Assembly: GCA_025362495.1 (NCBI GenBank)
Contig: JANYGI010000079.1
Coordinates: forward strand, 19,138-83,137
DNA length: 64,000 bases
Reading direction: 5' to 3'
Origin: Byssovorax sp.
GTDB lineage: Bacteria; Myxococcota_A; Polyangia; Polyangiales; Polyangiaceae
This document shows positions 53,979-64,000 of this stretch, piece by piece. Under the pieces are notes generated by a model that saw nothing but the letters and a program-made list of their open reading frames with translations, was not told where the DNA came from and did no database searches. How positions within the stretch are numbered: position 1 is the stretch's first letter; the number at the start of each line of letters is the position of its first letter. The position numbers were made by a program, and so were the translations under genes.

Positions 53979-54491
53979 CTAGCCCGGGCCCGCGTCCTCT
54001 TCGGGCGCGGGCGCGAGCTCGATGGCGATCGCCGTGGGGATCGCCGCCTTGCAGTGGTCGTTGAACATCGACGCGTACGTCATCTCGAACGACGTGTAGC
54101 CCTTGGCCATCACGATCACGTTGGTCGCCCCCGTCGTCCACAGGTGACAGACCAGCTTCGGCAAGTGCTCCGGCGGCGGCTTTTTCGGATCGACGTCGCA
54201 GATCACGTTCGCCTGATCGATCGTCTTCCATGTCGACGGCTGATCGAGGCTGAACGTCGGCTCCTGGCCCGCCGACCACGACACCGCGACCGTCGTGGTC
54301 GGCGGGACGTCGCCGTCCTGGGCCGTGATCGTGAGATTGAACATGGCCTGTGGGCCCATCGGGCAGGCGCCACCTTCGCCGCCCCCGCCGCCGCCCGTCC
54401 CGGTCGACGACGTGGTGCCCACCGGAGCACGCGCCGTGCAAGCAGCCATCACGGCCAGAGCGGCGGCAAACACGGTGAACGGAGCGCGCAC
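53979..54491 (-). CDS. Small lipoprotein of unknown function
   Basis: 170 aa from the GTG at 54491, which begins a proper signal peptide (FTVFAAALAVMAAC). A Gly/Thr linker leads to ~125 residues with strands such as FNLTITAQDGDVPPTTTVAV and SWSAGQEPTFSL, and two cysteines (VICDVDP, LVCHLWTT) likely bonded. The fold looks Ig/beta-sandwich-like. No family recognised. It converges with the DUF1232 gene and is separate from the operon ending at 54604. Confidence 0.65.
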   Translation of the reverse strand: MRAPFTVFAAALAVMAACTARAPVGTTSSTGTGGGGGGEGGACPMGPQAMFNLTITAQDGDVPPTTTVAVSWSAGQEPTFSLDQPSTWKTIDQANVICDVDPKKPPPEHLPKLVCHLWTTGATNVIVMAKGYTSFEMTYASMFNDHCKAAIPTAIAIELAPAPEEDAGPG

Positions 54492-54603
54492 ACCGTCAGC
54501 ATAGAATTCGGATCCCCAGGAATCCAGCCTCCAGCATGGCGCTGGTGCACCAACGGCCAAAAGAGTGCGTGAGCTGTCCCCCCAGACCAGCCCCGGCGTC
54601 ACC

Positions 54604-56013
54604 TCAGGGCGCGGCGGCGAGCCCGCTGACGCTCGCGCCGGACGCGTCGCTGGCGACGAACACGATCTCGACCTGGCCCCCGGCCGGCACGCGCACCGCG
54701 GCCTCGCGTTCGCCCAGATAGGCGCGCAGGTTGGCGACGCGGGCGAGCACCGGACCGCCGAGGTGCGCGTCGAAATGCACCAGATCCCGCGTCGAAACGA
54801 GGCCGATCGAGTCGTTGGCCTCGGCCGGGAGCGACGCGTCGCCGGCGGTCGCGTCGAGCCCCTCGATCCCGCGGGCCGTGAAGTACACCCGCACCGCGTC
54901 GTCGGCGACGACGGCGTACGGCGCCCCCACCTCGGTGATGCCGCGCCAGAACCGCGGATCCTCGACGTCGGCCGCGGAAATCACCGGGTGATCGAAGGCG
55001 CGCACCGCGTGGCCGCTCGCGTCGACGCGCGCCAGACCGACGCCGGCGCGCGGGCCGCCCTCGTAGAAGAGCAGCGTCGCGCCGTCGCGATCGATCACGG
55101 CGGCCGGCGATCCGATCACGCCTTTTTCCCAGCCCGGCAACGCGGTGAGCGCCGGCGCCGCGTCGCGCGCGAACGTGCGGCCGCCGTCGGTGGAGACGGC
55201 CCGGGCGATCGCCGCGCCGCCCGTCGCGAAGTAGAGCTCGACCCGCCCCGCGCGCACGACGGCCGACGGCGCGCCCAGCGACTCGCCGCTCCCCGATCCG
55301 AGCACCGGCGTCGGCGGATCCGCCGTCCATCGCCGCCCCTCGACCCGCGCGCGGTACACCGCCGACGTCGGGCTCGCCCCGCCGCTGCGGATCTCGACGA
55401 AGGCCACGCTCGCGGCGTCGATCGTCGCCACCTCGGGCTCGTGCAGCTCGCCCAGCACCTGCTCGGCCTCGCACGAATCGTTTGAGCTGCAATGAATTTG
55501 CTCGCCGCAGATCTGCGTCACGCAGGTGCCGTCGAGGTCGTCGCAGCGCTCGCCGAAGTGGCATGCGGCGTCGCTGGTGCAGGCCCGCGCGCAGCCGCCG
55601 GACGCGCAGCGCTCGCCGGCCGCGCAGTCGGCGTCGGCCGCGCAGATCGTCGTGCAGCGCTTGTCGCGGCAGACGCGCCCCTCGCCGCAGGCCGTGCCGC
55701 CCGCGCAGGCCTCGACGATGCAGCGACCGCACACGCAGCGCTCGATCCCGGCGCAGCCCGCGTCGCCCACGCACGCCCGGGCGATCGCGTCGTGGCCCAC
55801 GCAGACCGCGCCCGCGCCGGTGCTGGCCGACGGCGAGACCACCCGCGCCGAGCCGAGGCAGAGCTCGATCGGCGCCGAGCTCCCGAAATTGCCCACGCCG
55901 TCCGACGGCACCGCGCGCTGCTCGCCGCCCGGTCCGCCGAGGCCGCACGCCGCGACGGCCACGGCGATCATCGGCGCCGCCCGCGCCAGGCGCTCGCGCC
56001 CCGTCAGCGCCAC
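54604..56013 (-). CDS. Cys-rich plus beta-propeller lipoprotein, last gene of the LysR/FadL operon
   Basis: 469 aa from the GTG at 56013, which overlaps the stop of the upstream porin gene by 10 bp and gives a good signal peptide (MIAVAVAAC lipobox); an internal ATG at 55971 is less likely. Residues ~45-150 are a run of small EGF/antistasin-like Cys units (GCAGIERCVCGRC, DADCAAGERCASGGC, DAACHFGERCDD). Residues ~165-469 read as propeller blades (TSAVYRARVEGRRWTAD, VELYFATGGAAIARAVSTDG, ATLLFYEGGPRAG, VRVYFTARGIEG) like GH32/43-type folds, without assignable catalytic residues. Probably a surface partner of the two porins. Confidence 0.75.
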   Translation of the reverse strand: MALTGRERLARAAPMIAVAVAACGLGGPGGEQRAVPSDGVGNFGSSAPIELCLGSARVVSPSASTGAGAVCVGHDAIARACVGDAGCAGIERCVCGRCIVEACAGGTACGEGRVCRDKRCTTICAADADCAAGERCASGGCARACTSDAACHFGERCDDLDGTCVTQICGEQIHCSSNDSCEAEQVLGELHEPEVATIDAASVAFVEIRSGGASPTSAVYRARVEGRRWTADPPTPVLGSGSGESLGAPSAVVRAGRVELYFATGGAAIARAVSTDGGRTFARDAAPALTALPGWEKGVIGSPAAVIDRDGATLLFYEGGPRAGVGLARVDASGHAVRAFDHPVISAADVEDPRFWRGITEVGAPYAVVADDAVRVYFTARGIEGLDATAGDASLPAEANDSIGLVSTRDLVHFDAHLGGPVLARVANLRAYLGEREAAVRVPAGGQVEIVFVASDASGASVSGLAAAP

Positions 56014-57296
56014 GCGGCCTCCAGCGTCGCCGCGCCGTGGACGATCGTCCCGCTCGATTCGAAGCGCGCGTACGGCAAGCTCGCGCTCGGCTTCTCCTCC
56101 GCGCGCGCCGTCAGCACGTGGAGCTGCGCCGCGATCTCGACGGCCAGATCGACCCCGGCGACGCGCCCCAGGTGATAGCCCCCGCCGACCGCCACCTCGT
56201 GCCGGGTCGAGTCCAGAAATGTCGTGAATCCAAGCTGATCTGGCACGGGCGACGGCACGCGCGCGTAGCCGGCGCGCACCGCCCAGCGCCACGCGGCGTC
56301 GTCGGGGCTCGGCCGCCGCAGCTCCGCACCGACGCGCGGCGAAACCGTGTCATGAAAGCCTGGCGCGAAAACGAAGGCCGGCCGGAGGCCCGGCGTCGTG
56401 CCGAGGTGAACGTCGATCCCCACGTCGGCGCTGGGCGGCGGCGCGGCGCTGTAGACCGCGTACTCGATCGCGCCGAGCAGGCTCAGGCCGCCGCCCACCG
56501 CCACGCGCGCGCCGATGTCGATCGTCGTCGGATCGTGGCCAGCCGATCCGCGCACGCGCACCTCGGTCGTCCCGTTGAGCGGGTTGTCGTTGAGCCGGAT
56601 CGCCACGGCGTTGTCGAGGCGCAGATCGATCGCCGTCGACCCGCGCACCGACGCCGCGAGCACCGCGCGCCCCAGCGCCACGCGCAGACCGAACAGCGGC
56701 GCGAAGCGGTACGGGAGCGCCACGTCGAGCCCCGCGTCGGCGAACGTCCCGCCGCCGTCTTGCCCCAGCGTGAACGCCGTCCCCGCGCCGCCGACGCCGA
56801 GGCCCGCCGCGACGCCGCCGTCGATCGCCACCGGGCCGACGCGGGCGGCCGCGACGAAGTCGATCGTGGTGCGCCTGAGCGGCGCCTCGTAGAGCACGAA
56901 CTGCGGCTCGGTCGCGGGGCGAAAGGCGATCGCCGCGAGGTACGGATCGGGCAGGTGCACCGCGAGCGCGGCCCCGATCGTCACGTCGCGGCTCACGCGC
57001 CCACCGCCCTGCAGCGCGAGATCGACGCCCGACACGTGGGCGACGCCGAGATCGCGCCCGTTGAAGTCGAGGCCGAGCGCGGCGTAGGCGTAGCCGATCC
57101 GCACGCGCGTCCCGGGCTCGGCCGCGAGCGCCGCGTTGACGCGAGGCGCGTCGGCCGCCCCGCCTCCTGCGGTGTCCGCGCGCGCCACCCCGGCGCTGCG
57201 CGCGCCCTGACCGAACACCGCCGCGGCGTCGGCGCGCGCCCCCGACACCGCGAAAATCATCGCGAAAAAGCCTGCGACCCCGGCGTGGCTCTTCAC
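56004..57296 (-). CDS. FadL/OmpP1-like outer-membrane protein (second porin)
   Basis: 430 aa from the GTG at 57296, overlapping the upstream stop as GTGA. Type I signal peptide (AGVAGFFAMIFAVSGARADA). The rest alternates amphipathic beta strands with Gly-rich turns (VRIGYAYAALGLDFNGRDLG, VTIGAALAVHLPDPYL, FGLRVALGRAVLAASVRGST) and ends in an aromatic-bearing strand (ATLEAAWR). It lacks the clear NPA/NPG N-terminal plug motif of its neighbour, so it is a more divergent relative. It likely forms an outer-membrane channel for hydrophobic molecules alongside the next gene's product. Confidence 0.7.
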   Translation of the reverse strand: MKSHAGVAGFFAMIFAVSGARADAAAVFGQGARSAGVARADTAGGGAADAPRVNAALAAEPGTRVRIGYAYAALGLDFNGRDLGVAHVSGVDLALQGGGRVSRDVTIGAALAVHLPDPYLAAIAFRPATEPQFVLYEAPLRRTTIDFVAAARVGPVAIDGGVAAGLGVGGAGTAFTLGQDGGGTFADAGLDVALPYRFAPLFGLRVALGRAVLAASVRGSTAIDLRLDNAVAIRLNDNPLNGTTEVRVRGSAGHDPTTIDIGARVAVGGGLSLLGAIEYAVYSAAPPPSADVGIDVHLGTTPGLRPAFVFAPGFHDTVSPRVGAELRRPSPDDAAWRWAVRAGYARVPSPVPDQLGFTTFLDSTRHEVAVGGGYHLGRVAGVDLAVEIAAQLHVLTARAEEKPSASLPYARFESSGTIVHGAATLEAAWR

Positions 57297-58630
57297 AGAT
57301 CCACCTCGAGGCCGAGCGACCCCGCCCAGAACGCGCCGCCGCCCTCGAGCCGCGGAAAGCCCGGGTTGGCAATCCCCACCGACGGGTTGGTCGCGTCGGG
57401 CCCCGCCACGGTGTCCGCGGGGCACGGCAGCGCCGCGCACGCGCTCTTGGCCTGCGATGTCGCGAGCACCACCTGCGTCCCGAGGCCCGCGCCGACGCGG
57501 ATCGCCCGCACCGAGAGCACATCGTGGAGCGCGAGCGACGCGCCGACGCCGCCGAGGATCTTGTCACCGTCGACCAGGTTGGTGCGGCCCTGCGTCGCGC
57601 CCTTCAGCATCGACGGCTCGGCCCCCGCGCCCGCGCGCAGCACGACCTCGGCGCTCGCGCCGATCGCCACGCGGTACGATCCCGCGGCCCGCACGCTCAC
57701 CACGTCGCGAGCGAACCCCGCAGGCAAATTCGAGGCGATGTCGAGCCCGGGGAGCGACGCGCGCACGCCCGCGAACGGCCCCTCGTACGCCGACCACATC
57801 GACCACGTCGCGTCGATCTCGAACGCGGCCGCGCCGAGCTCGAAGCTCGATCCGAGCACCAGCGCCGCCGGATCGAAGAGCGCGCTCTCGGTCCCCACGC
57901 TCACGGCGAGCGGGATCCCGGCGATCTCCGCCGTCGTCGTCACCTTCGCGGGCACGGCGAACCGCTGCCGGAACGCGAAGGCGACGCGCGCCTGCTTCGC
58001 CAGATCAAAGCGCACCCCCGCGTGGACCGACGCTCGCGTCGTGGCCTCGAGATCCAGGCGCGACTCGGTGGCCCCCGAGGCCCCCGGCTGCACCGACGCC
58101 GGCCCGCTCACCCCGCCGAGAACGTTCACGCCGACCCCGATTCCGAGGCGATCGGTGATCTTCACGGCCAGCGCCGGCACCACGGTGAGCCGCTGCGTGC
58201 GGTTGTCGTAGTACGGAAAGAGCGGCGCAGCCCCCGGCCGCGCGACCAGGTGCAACAGCCCGCCCGGCAGCAGATACCCGCCAAAACCAAGGCGAATTCG
58301 ATCCTTGAGCGGCCCTTCCAAAGGCACCGTCACGGCGATAGCGACGGCGATGCCGAAGGGATCGTCGAGGCCGATCGTCTTTCCCTGCGCGGCGAGCGCC
58401 GAGATCCCCAGGGTCGGCGCGATCGCGAGCTGCGCGCCGCGCCCGAAGGCCAAGGACCCGGGGTTGTAGAACGCGGCGGTCCCGTCGTCGGCGCGGGCCG
58501 CGCGCGCGTTGACCTCGGCCACGCCGGTCGGCCCGAAGCCGAGCACCTCGAACGCGCTCGCCTGCGCCGCGCGCGGGGCGGCGGCGAACACTGCCAGCGC
58601 CGCCGCGATTGGCACCCACCGGGCTCTCAT
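57293..58630 (-). CDS. FadL/OmpP1 family outer-membrane transport protein
   Basis: 445 aa; its ATG overlaps the LysR stop as ATGA. Signal peptide AAALAVFAAAPRAAQASA. Immediately after it, FEVLGFGPTGVAEVNARAAR and DGTAAFYNPGSLAF reproduce the FadL N-terminal hatch, where the NPG/NPA segment plugs the barrel. Remaining strands are typical of the 14-stranded barrel. FadL proteins take up long-chain fatty acids, aromatic hydrocarbons and other hydrophobic compounds across the outer membrane. The operon setting with a LysR regulator suggests induction by the substrate. Confidence 0.88.
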   Translation of the reverse strand: MRARWVPIAAALAVFAAAPRAAQASAFEVLGFGPTGVAEVNARAARADDGTAAFYNPGSLAFGRGAQLAIAPTLGISALAAQGKTIGLDDPFGIAVAIAVTVPLEGPLKDRIRLGFGGYLLPGGLLHLVARPGAAPLFPYYDNRTQRLTVVPALAVKITDRLGIGVGVNVLGGVSGPASVQPGASGATESRLDLEATTRASVHAGVRFDLAKQARVAFAFRQRFAVPAKVTTTAEIAGIPLAVSVGTESALFDPAALVLGSSFELGAAAFEIDATWSMWSAYEGPFAGVRASLPGLDIASNLPAGFARDVVSVRAAGSYRVAIGASAEVVLRAGAGAEPSMLKGATQGRTNLVDGDKILGGVGASLALHDVLSVRAIRVGAGLGTQVVLATSQAKSACAALPCPADTVAGPDATNPSVGIANPGFPRLEGGGAFWAGSLGLEVDL

Positions 58631-59538
58631 GGAGCGAAGTCGGCGCCGAGGCCGCGCCCGTGGGCGATCATCGCGTCTTTGAGGCGGATCGCCGCGCGCG
58701 TGCGGTGGAGATCAGCGTGGTACAGCAGGCTGATCGTGTCAGGGATGAACGGCAGCGCCGCGTGCAGCCGCGTCAGCTTCCCCTTCTGCCCGTAGGCCGC
58801 GACGCGCCGGGGCAACAGCGACACGCCGATCCCCTCCAGCGTCAGGCTCTTCACGAGCTCGAGATCACCGCACGAGAGCAGCCGCATCGGCAGCAGGCCG
58901 AAGGACGCGAGGCGGGCGATCAGATCGTCGCACTGCGGCACGCGCCCCGCGTACACCAGCGGCCCGGCGCGGAGCCGCGCGTGCGCCGCGTCGAGCTCGA
59001 ACGGCTCGCCGCCGGGCAGCGCCGAGCTCGCGACGAAGACATCCATCGCGTCCTTGAACAGCTCGACCAGCACCAGATCCGGGTGCGGCATCGGGTTCAC
59101 CACCAGGCCGAAATCCACCTGGCGAGAGATCACCGCCTCGCGCACGGCGGCCGAGGTCGCGTTCCAGAGCGCGAGATCGATCTTCGGCGCGACCTCGAGG
59201 AAGCTGCTCATGAACGCCGGGAGAAAATAAGCGCCGAGCGACTCGTGGCAACCGATGGTGAAGCTCCCGACCTCGTCGGTCTCGAGGCCGAGGATCCGCT
59301 CCTCGGCGCGCTCGATCAGCGAGAATATCTCGGCCGCGTGGCGCAGCAGCTCGCGCCCGGTGCTCGTCAGCGTCACCCCGCTGCGACCGCGCAGGAGGAG
59401 CTTGGTGCCGAGCTGCTCTTCCAGGTGCTGCACGGCGACCGTGAGCGTGGGCTGGCTGATCTTGAGCACGCGCGCCGCGGCCGTGAGGCTCCCGCTCTGC
59501 GCGATCGTCTGGAAGTAGCGGAGATGCGAGAGTTCCAC
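58627..59538 (-). CDS. LysR family transcriptional regulator
   Basis: 303 aa from a GTG at 59538. Winged HTH at 1-60 (HLRYFQTIAQSGSLTAAARV, LKISQPTLTVAVQHLEEQLG), then the linker helix and two periplasmic-binding-like lobes (VGSFTIGCHESLGAYFLP, GLVVNPMPHPDLVLVELF, GIGVSLLPRRVAAYG). It regulates transcription on binding a small effector. Unlike most LysR genes, it is the first gene of the unit it presumably controls, overlapping the next start by 4 bp. A perfect inverted repeat lies 14-32 bp upstream of its start codon. Confidence 0.93.
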   Translation of the reverse strand: MELSHLRYFQTIAQSGSLTAAARVLKISQPTLTVAVQHLEEQLGTKLLLRGRSGVTLTSTGRELLRHAAEIFSLIERAEERILGLETDEVGSFTIGCHESLGAYFLPAFMSSFLEVAPKIDLALWNATSAAVREAVISRQVDFGLVVNPMPHPDLVLVELFKDAMDVFVASSALPGGEPFELDAAHARLRAGPLVYAGRVPQCDDLIARLASFGLLPMRLLSCGDLELVKSLTLEGIGVSLLPRRVAAYGQKGKLTRLHAALPFIPDTISLLYHADLHRTRAAIRLKDAMIAHGRGLGADFAP

Positions 59539-59551
59539 GTGACCTGCTCGG

Positions 59552-59570
59552 CCATAGTCTCGGTCTATGG
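59552..59570 (-). promoter_or_regulatory. Candidate LysR operator (inverted repeat with T-N11-A)
   Basis: CCATAG (59552-59557), seven bases, CTATGG (59565-59570): a perfect dyad. It contains T-N11-A (59555-59567), the LysR-type recognition pattern. It sits 14 bp upstream of the regulator's GTG, in the 249-bp gap before the divergent cytochrome gene, where it could control both directions. Confidence 0.6.
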
Positions 59571-59787
59571 GGTCGATAAGTCCACCGGCGGTTTTCAGGC
59601 CGGGTGCGGCGCCGTAGCTTGAAGGTTCGAGCAGCGTCGCCGGCCACGAAGGCGGCCCACGGCACCGGCGGGGTGTCGACGACGCGGAGAGAGGCCCCGG
59701 GAAAGAGGCCTCGAACGGGCGAGCGCGCGCCTCGCAGGGGCGCGTTCGAACGGCGCTGGAAGCGCTTCATTGCCAGGGAGACCATTC

Positions 59788-62778
<2,991 letters not shown>

Positions 62779-62850
62779 GGTGAGCTGCTCTGGACAGGGG
62801 TCAGGCTGGACGCGCTCGCCAGGCACTCTCGCGGGCAGGACAGCGTGATG

Positions 62851-62883
62851 ACGGGGCGGCGCCAGGCTGGGCGCTCGCCCCGT
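62851..62883 (+). terminator. Hairpin terminator after the diheme lipoprotein gene
   Basis: ACGGGGCG (62851-62858) pairs with CGCCCCGT (62876-62883), with an inner GCGCC/GGCGC stem and one bulge, followed by TTCT on the plus strand. It lies 72 bp after the stop, between converging genes. Confidence 0.6.
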
Positions 62884-62946
62884 TTCTACCCAGGGCCTCG
62901 GGGATCTTGGCCTCTCGAGTCCCGCTCTCGGGGGTATACGAGCCCC

Positions 62947-63780
62947 TCAGTCGGCACACTCCCTCCCGGAGTTGATCCACTGCGTCGAGGAAGGCGGCTC
63001 GCGGGAGGCGCCGACCGGGATCCATTCGTGACATCCCGAGCGGTCGGTCGAGGTGTTACAGTGACCAACACGGCGCTTGACACCCATGGTGATGTAGCGC
63101 CCCCCGTTCGCGTTACGTGTGTCGGTCGGCCTCTCGACCCATTCCAAGGCGTCGGCGAGGCAGCCACTCTGGCACTCGTCACCGTCGTGGCAGACCTTGC
63201 CGCCGTCCTTCGTCCGACAGGCGCACCTCTCGTGATCGTTCATGCCATAGCGGCCCCAGTGGCCATCGCACTCCGCGCACGCGGCGCGCTCTCTTCGATT
63301 GTCGATATCGACTGTCATCGTGGGGAGTCGATCCGTGTAATTCTCCGCGATTGTGCCAAGGACGATCTCGTAGACTCCGGAGAACTGGACGGTCAGCTCG
63401 TCCACGCGCGAGCTCCGCGGGGTAACCGGCGGTCTTGGCGCATACCGAACGGGCTTTTCCGCGATTGCGTCGACACGGTGAAGGGTGAGCGGCTCGAACA
63501 CCACGCTCTCGTTCGTGCAGTTCACCAGCTCGATGGCGATCGTCGCGCGGCAATCACGATGCGCGAGATGACACTTGAGCTCCCCTCCCGCGGCGCGCGC
63601 GAACACTCCGGTCGGGTAGCCGTCACAAGGCGCCGAGCTGGAGGAGGGAGCGAGCTCCCGTCGCACGCCCGGTGCTTCAGGCGGAGCCGGCGCGGAGGTG
63701 ACGCGAACGATGGTTTGCGCCCGGAGGCAGGCAGCGGGGACGCCTCGCGCGCGCTCGGGCCGCTTCGTCGCACGGAACAA
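62947..63780 (-). CDS. Cys-rich protein of unknown function
   Basis: 277 aa as the open frame from 63780; the true start is unsure. The N-terminus (RGVPAAC) mimics a lipobox but lacks a hydrophobic core, so export is unproven. Residues ~85-165 look like an Ig-like beta domain (TIAIELVNCTNESVVFEPLT, VQFSGVYEIVLGTI). The C-terminal ~110 residues hold a Cys pattern (CAECDGHWGRYG, CACRTKDGGKVCHDGDECQS, GHCNTSTDRSGC) that I have seen at the ends of myxobacterial secreted proteins. It begins just beyond the rRNA terminator. Confidence 0.6.
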   Translation of the reverse strand: MFRATKRPERARGVPAACLRAQTIVRVTSAPAPPEAPGVRRELAPSSSSAPCDGYPTGVFARAAGGELKCHLAHRDCRATIAIELVNCTNESVVFEPLTLHRVDAIAEKPVRYAPRPPVTPRSSRVDELTVQFSGVYEIVLGTIAENYTDRLPTMTVDIDNRRERAACAECDGHWGRYGMNDHERCACRTKDGGKVCHDGDECQSGCLADALEWVERPTDTRNANGGRYITMGVKRRVGHCNTSTDRSGCHEWIPVGASREPPSSTQWINSGRECAD

Positions 63781-63785
63781 AACGC

Positions 63786-63814
63786 AAAAAGCCCAGACGA
63801 ATTAACGTCCGGGC
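63786..63814 (-). terminator. Intrinsic terminator of the rRNA operon
   Basis: On the minus strand GCCCGGACG (63814-63806), loop TTAATT, CGTCTGGGC (63799-63791), then TTTTT (63790-63786). It is a textbook Rho-independent terminator about 50 bp after the 5S rRNA end. One G-T type mismatch in the stem is tolerated. Confidence 0.9.
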
Positions 63815-63865
63815 TTCGTGCGCGGGATCCAGCCTGCAAGCAGGCGGGGTTCTTCCATAAGAAAA

Positions 63866-63983
<118 letters not shown>

Positions 63984-64000
63984 ACTTGTAGAGTGCCTCG

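Noticed and set aside
63815..63865. tRNA between the 5S rRNA and the terminator
   Set aside because: The space is about 50 bases with only a 6-bp hairpin (GCCTGC/GCAGGC) and no T-loop consensus.

Overview
The window is GC-rich (roughly 70% by eye). It carries very many lipoproteins with Gly/Ser/Thr-rich linkers after the lipid-anchored cysteine, two Pro-rich membrane-anchored eukaryotic-type Ser/Thr kinases, a 12-copy DUF4215 (myxobacterial Cys-rich) repeat protein and a YVTN-propeller/cytochrome fusion. Together these point to a myxobacterium, most likely suborder Sorangiineae (Polyangiaceae-like). The last 120 bases hold a 5S rRNA on the minus strand, so an rRNA operon continues past the right edge.

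Layout. 1-449: 3' end of a hybrid histidine kinase whose ATPase domain has been deleted in frame. 463-12214 (all minus): a fused AAA ATPase/PD-(D/E)XK protein, an alpha-2-macroglobulin-like protein with an N-terminal zinc ribbon, a disordered Arg/Pro/Gly-rich protein, RidA, the coupled ybaB-recR pair, a small unknown protein and two tandem paralogous lipoproteins. 12384-14949 (plus): a Cys-rich lipoprotein and a DUF5722-type glycoside hydrolase-like lipoprotein. 14970-20275 looks like an accessory patch: a single-chain GmrSD-type (DUF262-DUF1524) protein of visibly lower GC, a decayed repeat gene, an unknown protein, a broken RCC1-repeat lipoprotein gene, a 5'-truncated GST-like gene, and a XisH-XisI pair joined into one frame by what looks like one extra C.

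20509-29968: an M15/VanY-like peptidase, dnaX (parted from ybaB-recR), a GH1 glycosidase, two small lipoproteins, a diheme lipoprotein, a frameshifted DUF4215 lipoprotein remnant and a propeller lipoprotein with one CxxCH. 29982-41920: an AddB-like nuclease and an AddA-like helicase-nuclease, both plus-strand, separated by an EEP-family hydrolase, two small unknown proteins, a Ser/Thr kinase and a secreted TPR-like membrane protein. The AddA-like gene lacks an ATG/GTG start upstream of its Walker A and has an ideal GGAGG placed before an ATC codon. 42133-50117: a propeller glycosidase-like lipoprotein, a HEAT-like solenoid protein, a PlsC acyltransferase, and a kinase + M19 dipeptidase operon. 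50314-59538: the large DUF4215/PPC/P-domain lipoprotein, a DUF1232 protein, a small lipoprotein, and a tightly overlapping minus-strand operon of LysR regulator -> FadL-like porin -> second FadL-like porin -> Cys-rich propeller lipoprotein, with a perfect inverted repeat containing T-N11-A just upstream of the regulator. 59788-64000: a YVTN/diheme cytochrome lipoprotein, a Cys-rich protein, an rRNA-operon terminator and 5S rRNA.

The most interesting items are the XisH-XisI fusion, the four-gene overlapping LysR/FadL/FadL/lipoprotein module with its operator candidate, the non-canonical start and split arrangement of the AddAB-like pair, and the group of decayed genes around the GmrSD gene. 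All calls rest on reading the sequence and on memory of family motifs; no database search or alignment was run.
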